DNA from: Candidatus Borrarchaeota archaeon
GTDB lineage: Archaea > Asgardarchaeota > Sifarchaeia > Borrarchaeales > Borrarchaeaceae
Length of the DNA: 5,251 nucleotides
Direction: 5' to 3'
Assembly (NCBI GenBank): GCA_016840645.1
Contig: JAEORY010000318.1
Coordinates: 1-5,251 of the forward strand
How positions within the stretch are numbered: the stretch's first letter is position 1; every line of letters begins with the position of its first letter. Position numbers and translations under genes: made by a program. Below, piece by piece: positions 1 through 4,655 of this stretch. The notes under the pieces were generated by a model. It was given only the letters and a program-made list of their open reading frames with translations. It was not told the DNA's origin and did not search any database.

Positions 1-124
1 GTCCGGATTGGACATTAGAAACGCACTCGTAAACTCCGTCCATTTCGCCAGGAGCGCGTTGCTCATTCTTTAGCCAAGCAATGAAGATGCAAGAATCCCA
101 GTAGATTGTACTAATCGGCGGCAT
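1..124 (-). CDS. PIN-domain protein, probable VapC-like toxin (3' part beyond window)
   Basis: An ORF of 41 codons running off the left edge, starting at the ATG at 124-122. It begins MPPISTIYWDSCIFIAWLKN and continues EQRAPGEMDGVYECV. A strand of the form IYWDS followed by a hydrophobic helix FIAWLKNE is the typical N-terminus of PIN-domain nucleases, with Asp10 as the expected first metal-binding acidic residue. The remaining acidic residues lie outside the window. PIN toxins of type II systems are metal-dependent ribonucleases. The start is supported by AAGGGAG with a 7-nt gap, and the gene overlaps the end of the upstream gene by 14 nt, so the two are translationally coupled. The overlap and order (partner first) fit a toxin-antitoxin operon. 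The domain call is from recognition, not a search, and the protein is incomplete, so activity cannot be judged. Confidence 0.75.
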   Translation of the reverse strand, partial: MPPISTIYWDSCIFIAWLKNEQRAPGEMDGVYECVSNVQSG

Positions 125-920
125 TACGCAGCTCCCTTACAAAATCCTCGGAAAGCTGAGAACCGGTTGCATTGGGGGCAATTCCCTGAAGATCTGTTAG
201 AGTAGGAAGTTCTTCCTCATCAGGGAGTGCCTGTAAATTGCTAACCTGAACCTCATGTGGGTATAGTGCGGCAGATTTATACTTTAGCGTGCCCTTCACC
301 TCGACAAAACGCCCGATGGATTGGATTGCTATTGCTTGAAGCTCTTCTGGAAAGTGGCATGTGATTTTGGAAGGACCGATGTCGGGATAGATCCTAAAGA
401 GGTTAGCGCCTTTGTGTACATTAATAGCCTCAAGCATACCACGCATAAAGCCAGGCCAAGATTCTTCTGGCCTAAGCAGTTCCTCTGCGTGGTGTGCAAA
501 GTCCCTTGTTAAAGGAAAGGTTGCGGTAGGAGTAGACAGCTGAACTAAGGAAAGAGTTTTACCAACAGGAGATACCATAGCTGATAGTTTCTCAAGAAGG
601 GAATGGGTCACTTTTTTCTGGAGCGGTTTACCAAGATTGATACTGTCGACTATTGAGGTGAAAGTAGAAACAACATCAGAGCTTATATCTATAACAGGAT
701 CCGCAGGGAGAGGCTCTATTACAACTGTTGCTGGGCTTCCATAGCTAAGCTCAACGATGTTATAGTAAAGGCTGCCACCAGAAGGATAACGGGTTTGAAA
801 TTCTACTTCACGAAGGGAGCTAAGAAGGAGCCTGAGCTCACGTAGGAAATCATCCACCCTCACTAGCTTATGCGGGGGATCAACTCCTTCAACAGTAAGT
901 GATATCCTATGTTTTGACAT
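111..920 (-). CDS. Conserved hypothetical protein, 269 aa, upstream partner of a PIN-domain gene
   Basis: First gene of the leftmost cassette. The ATG at 920-918 is chosen because GGAGG lies 6 nt upstream; the TTG two codons earlier directly abuts that ribosome binding site and is unlikely. The protein has no membrane segment or signal peptide. Most of it (about residues 1-215) matches no family I know. The last 35 residues are acidic and carry ELPTLTDLQGIAPNATG and a terminal helix SEDFVRELRNAAD. That tail resembles the C-terminal peptide of antitoxin-like proteins encoded just ahead of PIN genes, and its stop codon lies inside the start of a PIN gene here. I infer that the tail binds and neutralises the PIN protein. 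The length is unusual, since antitoxins commonly have 70-100 residues, so the large N-terminal part may have another role such as sensing or substrate binding. The leader from the cassette start is only about 48 nt. Confidence 0.75.
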   Translation of the reverse strand: MSKHRISLTVEGVDPPHKLVRVDDFLRELRLLLSSLREVEFQTRYPSGGSLYYNIVELSYGSPATVVIEPLPADPVIDISSDVVSTFTSIVDSINLGKPLQKKVTHSLLEKLSAMVSPVGKTLSLVQLSTPTATFPLTRDFAHHAEELLRPEESWPGFMRGMLEAINVHKGANLFRIYPDIGPSKITCHFPEELQAIAIQSIGRFVEVKGTLKYKSAALYPHEVQVSNLQALPDEEELPTLTDLQGIAPNATGSQLSEDFVRELRNAAD

Positions 921-961
921 ATTCAACCTCCGAGACTAATAGAAGTATGCTATCATTGTGC

Positions 962-1061
962 GGCTAACGGCTGGGGCATCAGGTGCGGCGGTGTAGATGT
1001 GCTTGTTTTGACTAGATTAGATGTGCTTTAAAGAGCCGTCACCTGAATGCCCTTGTTATAC
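962..1061 (-). repeat. attC recombination site of the restriction-modification cassette
   Basis: A 100-bp imperfect palindrome. Outer boxes are GGCTAAC (962-968) and GTTATAC (1055-1061). Inner arms are GGGGCATCAGGTG and CACCTGAATGCCC, with one unpaired A in the right arm as read on the plus strand. In canonical attC sites the extra base lies in the arm next to R'' on the top strand, so this site points leftwards, in line with the minus-strand genes. Its right box GTTATACGCC is identical over 10 bp to the start of the same cassette at 2690-2681. Folding would use the plus strand as the recombinogenic bottom strand. Confidence 0.92.
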
Positions 1062-1087
1062 GCCAATCCTCTACTTCTAAATCAGGA

Positions 1088-2011
1088 TCATTTTTTAGAA
1101 TCAAACAAAGTTGGAGAATTGAAAAGAGTAGCAAAATCTCTAATTCGCTTTTTGGCCAATTTTACGTACTCTTTGCTTATATCATATCCGACATAATGAC
1201 GATGCGTTTTGACTGCTGCTATAGCTGCCTGCCCACTCCCCATAAATGGATCAAGAACAACCTCATCTTCAAAAGTATAGAGCTGAATCAGCCTATAAGG
1301 TAGTTCAACTGGAAAAGGTGCTGGATGTCCCACCTTTCTTGCTGACTCGGCTGAAAATGTCCAAACACTTTTGGTGTACTCGAGAAATTCTTCTTTTTTA
1401 ATAGTACTCTTTCTTTTTAAGTTTCCTCTTCCGAACATACCCTTTGAGAAAACTAAGATGTATTCATGAATATCCCTAAGTGTAGGATTCTTAGCAGAAA
1501 GCCAACTTCCCCATGCAGTTGAAGGGCTACCGCTTGATGCTTTATTCCAGATAATTTCTCCCCTCATCAAGAAATCTAAATCAATCATATCTTCTACGAT
1601 GAAAGAATGAAGAGGGATATACGGTTTTCTGCCGAGATTGGCGACATTTATACAGACTCTTCCGCCAGGGACAAGAACCCTTTTTACCTCTGTCCAGACA
1701 CTTTTTAGAAAGACTCTATACTCATCTAGGGTGAGATTCTGATCATATTCTTTACCAACATTGTAAGGAGGAGAAGTCACCATGAGATGCACACTGTTGT
1801 CAGGTAACTCATCCATACTCGTACTGGTTTTGCAGAAGATCTTATCCAGAGATTTAGCTGGAATAGGAGTCTCTGAATATTTAACTACTTTCTCTTTAGG
1901 CAAACCTTCATATAACCTACTGTTATAAAAAGGGGTAGAATCATGGTTGATCCTTCCCGGTGAGCCAAAAGCGCTCGTTTGAGTGCCCCTTTTATTTTTT
2001 TTCGATCCCAT
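1088..2011 (-). CDS. Type II DNA methyltransferase, amino-methylating beta class (probably N4-cytosine)
   Basis: A 307-aa SAM-dependent DNA methyltransferase acting on the exocyclic amino group of its target base, protecting host DNA from the endonuclease encoded just upstream. Motif order is that of the beta class: catalytic motif IV TSPPY at residues 79-83, then motif X-like HPAPFPVELPYRLI at 229-242, then the SAM-binding motif I DPFMGSG at 254-260, followed by VGYDIS at 274-279. TSPPY is most often seen in N4-cytosine enzymes, although some N6-adenine enzymes share it, so the base is not certain. The start is the ATG at 2011-2009, with GGAGG 7 nt upstream, 2 nt after the endonuclease stop. 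A longer reading frame to 2080 would overlap the endonuclease and begins at TTG without a ribosome binding site. Length and motifs look complete. The first 45 residues are basic and without motif. The gene ends 26 bp before its attC. Confidence 0.93.
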   Translation of the reverse strand: MGSKKNKRGTQTSAFGSPGRINHDSTPFYNSRLYEGLPKEKVVKYSETPIPAKSLDKIFCKTSTSMDELPDNSVHLMVTSPPYNVGKEYDQNLTLDEYRVFLKSVWTEVKRVLVPGGRVCINVANLGRKPYIPLHSFIVEDMIDLDFLMRGEIIWNKASSGSPSTAWGSWLSAKNPTLRDIHEYILVFSKGMFGRGNLKRKSTIKKEEFLEYTKSVWTFSAESARKVGHPAPFPVELPYRLIQLYTFEDEVVLDPFMGSGQAAIAAVKTHRHYVGYDISKEYVKLAKKRIRDFATLFNSPTLFDSKK

Positions 2012-2013
2012 TA

Positions 2014-2646
2014 CTATTCCTCCCTCCAGAAGTCGATCCATCTTTTTAGGGGATCGTAGTCGGTCTCTGTTTTTTGCCAAATGATGGGTATATTCTTAGT
2101 ATAAGGATCTGATACCAAACTAGCCAATGCTTCTTTAGTAATTTCCACACCTCTAGGATTAGTACTAGGTTTTGGAAGTTTAATATAGTTAATCTTGCCG
2201 ATTATATTAAAGAGTTTCCTTTGGCTATTCAACGGGAAAAAGTAAAATGGTCCAACACCACCCCAATTTAGTTGGACAAGAAGCATATCACAACTAGGAT
2301 AGTAATTATCGCGAAATTGTCTCACTTTATCAGCGTCGACAGTCCAATTCAATTTAACCCCACCGAGTTTCTTACATGTGATTGTTTTTATGGATATAGG
2401 ATTTCCAAATAATTTTGCATCAACTTCTGGCTCTGTAATAGGAATTTCAGTTTCTACATTATTTTCGCCAAACTTATAAATAAGCAAAGCAACAATTATT
2501 CTTTCACGCAGTGAACCAACTTGCATTCCAATTTTTCCTGCCCTTGAACTTTCTATTTCTGCTAATTGAAACAGATAAGGCAAACGATTTTTAATCTTCT
2601 CAACAAGCTTCTTATCCTCAAATATTTCAAGCAAATGACGAGACAT
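2014..2646 (-). CDS. Type II restriction endonuclease, ThaI-like (family tentative)
   Basis: A 210-aa protein directly upstream of, and nearly abutting, a DNA methyltransferase gene (2-nt gap). Size, position and sequence fit a type II restriction endonuclease. The likely nuclease core is ETEIPITEPEVDAKLFGNP then ISIKTIT: Asp76 and Lys87 resemble a PD-(D/E)xK site, with Ser85 where an acidic residue is usual. Ser at this place is known in some restriction enzymes (the Cfr10I/NgoMIV group), where another Glu completes the site. Glu48 in the preceding helix or Glu72/Glu74 could serve here. The conserved-looking blocks LFQLAEIESSRAGKIGMQVG and YYPSCDMLLVQLNWGG remind me of the ThaI family (CGCG cutters), but this is from memory. 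The target sequence cannot be read from the gene. Start ATG with GGAGG 7 nt upstream. No frameshift or truncation is visible. Confidence 0.85.
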   Translation of the reverse strand: MSRHLLEIFEDKKLVEKIKNRLPYLFQLAEIESSRAGKIGMQVGSLRERIIVALLIYKFGENNVETEIPITEPEVDAKLFGNPISIKTITCKKLGGVKLNWTVDADKVRQFRDNYYPSCDMLLVQLNWGGVGPFYFFPLNSQRKLFNIIGKINYIKLPKPSTNPRGVEITKEALASLVSDPYTKNIPIIWQKTETDYDPLKRWIDFWREE

Positions 2647-2683
2647 ATTCTATCCTCCATTTATGGAAAGGGTGTTATTGGGC

Positions 2684-2782
2684 GTATAACGGCTCGGGCA
2701 TCAGGTGCGGCGGGTAGGGGCGCTGGTTTTGACTGGTTTAGATTCGCTCTAAAAAGCCGTCACCTGAATGCCCTTGTTATGT
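2684..2782 (-). repeat. attC site of ORF-less cassette 5
   Basis: A 99-bp palindrome with outer boxes GTATAAC (2684-2690) and GTTATGT (2776-2782) and arms CGGGCATCAGGTG / CACCTGAATGCCC, with the unpaired A in the right arm. Apical sequence is CTGGTTTTGACT, one base off the CTTGTTTTGAC shared by the other five sites. Its right box GTTATGT repeats the start of the same cassette at 3133-3127. Points leftwards. Confidence 0.92.
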
Positions 2783-2872
2783 ACCCAGCCTCACATCTCC
2801 TCTGTCGGTTCATGCCAAGACAATGCCATTGGTTAGAGGAGCACTCAGTCCCAAATCTCCTCTGGTGGTTCC
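2783..2872. repeat. Pair of 30-bp direct repeats, 60-bp spacing
   Basis: Copies at 2783-2812 and 2843-2872 match at 23 of 30 positions, sharing the core ATCTCCTCTG followed by a GGTT block. The first copy begins right at the edge of the attC core box. The following 30 bp match only loosely (CCAAG.ACA.TGC), so this may be an old 60-bp tandem duplication. Confidence 0.6.
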
Positions 2873-2983
2873 AAGGACACTGCGCCGTCAGCCTCAGCGA
2901 CGTGGTAGGTGACCGGACTTTCAAAGAAACTTCGATATCAGGACAAAGGAGGAACAAGCGCTTCAGACTCGTACTAGACCTCT

Positions 2984-3023
2984 CTGCTTGATGGAAGCAG
3001 CGGCTAGGCTGCGGCGCAGTTTT
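2984..3023 (+). terminator. Nested hairpins with short T-run, possible plus-strand terminator
   Basis: CTGCTT (2984-2989) pairs perfectly with AAGCAG (2995-3000) over a 5-nt loop. A competing stem is GCAGC (2997-3001) with GCTGC (3008-3012). The last one, CTGC-GGC-GCAG (3009-3019), is followed by TTTTCTCT on the plus strand. The stems are short, and no gene or promoter upstream is seen, so a terminator role is weakly supported. Confidence 0.22.
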
Positions 3024-3126
3024 CTCTGGTCGATCTCAGGATCTCGAAACAACTCGGGATTCTCTTTTAGCAGTCTACTCTATTTTCAATACTCAATCTG
3101 TTTTCTGTCGTTTGCCCTTGGGAAGG

Positions 3127-3225
3127 ACATAACGGCTGGGCATCAGGTGCGGCGGAGTGGCGCTTGTTTTGACTGGTAGTAATACCGTGTTTTACACCGC
3201 CGTCACCTGCATGCCTTTGTTAGAC
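3127..3225 (-). repeat. attC site of ORF-less cassette 4
   Basis: A 99-bp palindrome with boxes ACATAAC (3127-3133) and GTTAGAC (3219-3225) and arms GGGCATCAGGTG / CACCTGCATGCC. The unpaired base is C rather than the usual A. Loop carries GGTAGTAATACC, shared with the sites at 3903 and 4650. One G shorter in the left spacer than most copies. Right box GTTAGACC matches the cassette start at 3494-3487. Confidence 0.92.
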
Positions 3226-3493
3226 CACAAGCTGGGATATTTATCTGGCCCCCTGTAGAAACGGGCCGAACGATGACCTGCGGGAACGTTGAATAGAACT
3301 CCAAGCGAAACTTCTCGTCTATTAACCGTATTGAAAGCTCTTTCAGAAACGAGCAAGGACTCAGGAACCAATGTCGGCAAAGGCGTCAGGCTTCAGATGG
3401 AAAGATCACCGTCTGCGTTGTGAATCAAGGATCTGAATGAGTGAAATGTTAAATTTCAAATCGATGACGTCGTTGACCGAAATGAGGGTCTAA
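3133..3493 (-). mobile_element. Gene cassette 4: no convincing protein gene
   Basis: A 361-bp cassette. Its body 3226-3487 contains not a single ATG on the minus (array) strand. The longest minus frame (ending 3192 inside the attC) opens only from a TTG without a ribosome binding site. On the plus strand the best reading is an 18-codon frame at 3438-3494 with AAGGA ahead, ending in the core box. Small hairpins: GGCCC/GGGCC at 3247-3267, TGAAAG/CTTTCA at 3332-3345 and TGAAAT/ATTTCA at 3442-3458. No promoter of good quality was found. Confidence 0.78.
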
Positions 3494-3588
3494 CGGCTGG
3501 GGCATCAGGTGCGGCGGCGGAGTTGTGCTTGTTTTGACTCTAACAGAACAGGCGATAAAGAGCCGTCGCCTGAATGCCCTTGTTAGGT
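3488..3588 (-). repeat. attC site of ORF-less cassette 3
   Basis: A 101-bp palindrome with perfect-consensus boxes GTCTAAC (3488-3494) and GTTAGGT (3582-3588), and arms GGGGCATCAGGTG / CGCCTGAATGCCC. The A to G change in the right arm gives a T-G wobble when the plus strand folds, but an A-C mismatch on the minus strand, which supports the plus strand as the folded bottom strand. Loop differs from the 3127/3903/4650 group. Right box matches the cassette start at 3909-3903. Confidence 0.93.
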
Positions 3589-3614
3589 GTCGACGCGTCA
3601 ATATCAGCACGACC

Positions 3615-3635
3615 GGTTAAAACAGTGTTTTGACC
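3615..3635. repeat. 21-bp palindrome upstream of the cassette 3 promoter
   Basis: Arms GGTTAAAAC (3615-3623) and GTTTTGACC (3627-3635) around AGT; one pair is T-G on the plus strand and a mismatch on the minus strand. It ends 8 bp before the candidate -35 box at 3644, a position suited to a regulator site, or it could be a hairpin in read-through RNA. It shares TGTTTTGACCT with the loop of the attC at 4650-4749, which may be chance or a remnant. Confidence 0.5.
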
Positions 3636-3643
3636 TAGACGGC

Positions 3644-3672
3644 TTGAAATGGCAGCCTTGGCCGAATAGAAT
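3644..3672 (+). promoter_or_regulatory. Candidate sigma-70 promoter inside cassette 3, facing right
   Basis: TTGAAA at 3644-3649 and TAGAAT at 3667-3672 each match the sigma-70 consensus in five of six positions and are separated by exactly 17 bp. This is the best promoter seen in the window. Transcription would start near 3679 and run opposite to the cassette genes. No ORF with a ribosome binding site follows, so the product would be an RNA. Support is from consensus matching only. Confidence 0.4.
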
Positions 3673-3773
3673 AAAAACTGAGACGGAAGACCCACGAACA
3701 AAGCCTCTGATCGAAAGCAAGATCTTAACCTTGGCTTTGACGAATCGATGATTCATAACTCTGGTCTAAATGA

Positions 3774-3815
3774 CATCACTGAATCACACCGGCCAAGGCT
3801 GCGGTGATAGTGATG
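3774..3815. other. Strong bulged hairpin in cassette 3
   Basis: CATCACT (3774-3780) pairs with AGTGATG (3809-3815), and ATCAC (3783-3787) with GTGAT (3804-3808); GA at 3781-3782 is bulged. This gives 12 Watson-Crick pairs closing a 16-nt G+C-rich loop. It is the longest stem in the window outside the attC sites, and it lies in a stretch with no protein gene. Confidence 0.6.
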
Positions 3816-3850
3816 GAAAGGTTCCTACCTGGACGGTTCAGACGTCTCCG

Positions 3851-3884
3851 AAATTAGGTATGTTCACAGAGCTAATTTTTTATT
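3851..3884 (+). terminator. Terminator-like hairpin with T-run in cassette 3
   Basis: AAATTAG (3851-3857) pairs perfectly with CTAATTT (3872-3878) over a 14-nt loop, and T continues to 3881 then ATT. The stem is A+T rich, so it would be a weak intrinsic terminator. It would act on rightward transcription, just before the attC at 3903. Confidence 0.3.
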
Positions 3885-3902
3885 CTAGGAATCAGGAAGT
3901 AG

Positions 3903-4002
3903 ACCTAACGGCTGGGGCATCAGGTGCGGTGGAGTGGCGCTTGTTTTGACTTGTAGTAATACCTTCTTTTAAACCGCCGTCACCTGAATGCCCGGGTTAG
4001 GT
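3903..4002 (-). repeat. attC site of the membrane-protein cassette 2
   Basis: A 100-bp palindrome with consensus boxes ACCTAAC (3903-3909) and GTTAGGT (3996-4002), arms GGGGCATCAGGTG / CACCTGAATGCCC, unpaired A, and loop with GTAGTAATACC. The stop codon of the 210-aa gene (TAA, 3999-3997) lies within the right core box. Right box GTTAGGTCC equals the cassette start at 4656-4648. Confidence 0.93.
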
Positions 4003-4655
4003 CCTTTTGCCAAGATGAGGACGTACTAAGCCCTCGATTTTTTCAACGGCAGAATGTAACTCTTTCTCGATAGCATCTGGCTTATCGTCAGTACTTAAGT
4101 TTGCAAGAACTCCATACAACTCTTGAGCTAGTTCTGGTTCAAGCTCCGAAATATTACCTTTCCCTAGGCTCTTAGAGAGATCAGAAAGCTCAAGATAAAG
4201 GCCTACAGAACTTCCTATTTGCATAACGATCTTTCGAAGTGGATCAAAAGCATCTTGAGTATTAGAACCCCAAAGAACCTCAGCTTCAATTTGTTCTACT
4301 CGGAGATCAGAAAAGGCTTTCGAGAGTTTAATCCAACGTTTCTGTAAAGCAGGATCAGCACTTCTAAGCATAATGTCTAAATGTTCATCTGGAGATTCTT
4401 CGCCTTTGAAACGCGCTGGTACTCTCAGCCAATGGATAGCATCACGTACTTTATAGGTTTCTCTCAGTAAACGCCTACTTACCTCCCAGTCGGCATTTCC
4501 TTTAAGTTGCCGTCTCCAAGTAGAGAGACCACGCCAAGCAACAAGAGGAGTTAAAACAGCTGCAATAGAGACTAAAATGTCTCTTATAATAGGTAATATA
4601 GAAGGAATAAGACACCACAGGATACTCACAACAATTTTCTCCTAAATGGACCTAA
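3909..4655 (-). mobile_element. Gene cassette 2: single gene for a membrane-anchored protein
   Basis: A 747-bp cassette bounded by cores at 4656 and 3909, with matching GTTAGGTCC at its start and at its attC. The gene fills nearly all of it, with about 26 nt of leader and a stop inside the attC. Confidence 0.9.
3997..4629 (-). CDS. Conserved hypothetical protein with N-terminal membrane anchor, 210 aa
   Basis: Starts with GTG at 4629-4627; AGGAG lies 9 nt upstream and no ATG fits. Residues 3-31 form a hydrophobic stretch (LIPSILPIIRDILVSIAAVL and on to PLVAW), followed by a basic segment WRGLSTWRRQLKG, so one membrane segment with the bulk of the protein in the cytoplasm is likely. The rest is charged and helical, with LLRETYKVRDAIHWLRVPAR near residues 54-73. 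This arrangement, an anchor followed by an xYKVRDAIxxxR helix, recalls a widespread uncharacterised family of single-membrane-segment proteins, but I know no function for it. No catalytic motif is visible. It stands alone in its cassette and stops within the attC box. Expression presumably depends on read-through from upstream, since the leader has no room for a promoter. Confidence 0.83.
   Translation of the reverse strand: MSILWCLIPSILPIIRDILVSIAAVLTPLVAWRGLSTWRRQLKGNADWEVSRRLLRETYKVRDAIHWLRVPARFKGEESPDEHLDIMLRSADPALQKRWIKLSKAFSDLRVEQIEAEVLWGSNTQDAFDPLRKIVMQIGSSVGLYLELSDLSKSLGKGNISELEPELAQELYGVLANLSTDDKPDAIEKELHSAVEKIEGLVRPHLGKRT

Larger units (their letters stand above)
1..967 (-). mobile_element. 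Gene cassette 7 (left end outside window): PIN-domain pair
   Basis: The cassette begins on the minus strand at the GTTAGCC core box at 968-962, the inner edge of the attC of the R-M cassette. It contains two overlapping genes. Its own attC is not in the window, because the PIN gene is still open at base 1. By the rule seen in the other cassettes, that attC should end in a box matching GTTAGCCGC. Confidence 0.7.
968..2689 (-). mobile_element. Gene cassette 6: two-gene type II restriction-modification cassette
   Basis: The cassette runs from the core at 2690-2684 (minus GTTATAC) to the core at 968. Its two ends share GTTATACGCC, the longest boundary match in this array. It holds an endonuclease gene and a methyltransferase gene and is visibly more A+T rich than the neighbouring cassettes, suggesting an independent origin. 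Leader before the first gene is about 43 nt, too short for an obvious full promoter, so expression probably depends on read-through or on a promoter overlapping the attC. Confidence 0.9.
2690..3132 (-). mobile_element. Gene cassette 5: no convincing protein gene; direct repeat and hairpins
   Basis: A 443-bp cassette. The body 2783-3126 has no ORF with a ribosome binding site on either strand. The only minus-strand ATG codons open frames of 17 codons or less. Visible structure: two 30-bp direct copies at 2783-2812 and 2843-2872 (23 of 30 identical, core ATCTCCTCTG, 60 bp apart), and nested hairpins at 2984-3019. The content could be an RNA, a decayed gene or a regulatory segment. I cannot decide which. 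Confidence 0.8.
3679..3884 (+). ncRNA. Hypothetical structured RNA, about 200 nt, antisense to the array direction
   Basis: Inferred transcript from the promoter at 3644-3672 to the hairpin and T-run ending at 3884. It contains a 12-bp bulged stem at 3774-3815 whose 16-nt loop includes CGGCCAAGGCTGC, the exact reverse complement of 3652-3664 in the promoter spacer. Only one frame with ATG longer than 20 codons is present, without a ribosome binding site. I recognise no known RNA family. The unit fits within the cassette and would travel with it. Confidence 0.25.
3494..3908 (-). mobile_element. Gene cassette 3: ORF-less, candidate structured-RNA cassette
   Basis: A 415-bp cassette. Body 3589-3902 has no ORF with a ribosome binding site; the longest are a 50-codon minus frame (3604-3756) and a 59-codon plus frame (3770-3949) that runs into the attC. 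Instead it holds a palindrome at 3615-3635, a near-consensus plus-strand promoter at 3644-3672, a strong hairpin at 3774-3815 and a terminator-like hairpin at 3851-3884, all arranged in the order of one plus-strand transcription unit, opposite to the array. Confidence 0.75.

Noticed and set aside
20..74. Possible attC at the left edge (TTTAGCC with AACGC/GCGTT arms)
   Set aside because: The arms pair badly, share nothing with the six attC sites, and the PIN-domain frame reads straight through.
2012..2080. N-terminal extension of the methyltransferase
   Set aside because: Starts at TTG (2080) or ATG (2041) lack a ribosome binding site, while ATG 2011 has GGAGG at 7 nt.
2760..2957. 65-codon minus-strand frame in cassette 5
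   Set aside because: Begins at TTG without a ribosome binding site, has a Cys/Arg/Trp-rich random-looking sequence and ends deep in the attC palindrome.
2566..2991. 141-codon plus-strand frame
   Set aside because: Runs antisense to the endonuclease gene and through an attC; a shadow frame.
2988..3179. 63-codon plus-strand frame
   Set aside because: No ribosome binding site, runs into the attC, and lies opposite to the array direction.
3170..3200. Promoters on the plus strand of attC sites (TTGAC then TTACAC or TTAAAC at 17 bp)
   Set aside because: The -10 boxes match only 2-3 of six positions; the spacing comes from the shared palindrome loop.
3192..3380. 62-codon minus-strand frame in cassette 4
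   Set aside because: Opens only from TTG with no ribosome binding site; its last residues are translated attC sequence.
3604..3756. 50-codon minus-strand frame in cassette 3
   Set aside because: Only a weak purine stretch ahead of the ATG, and a basic, low-quality sequence. It could be a small protein, but support is too thin.
3770..3949. 59-codon plus-strand frame in cassette 3
   Set aside because: No ribosome binding site before the ATG, and it continues into the attC, which would then be coding backwards.
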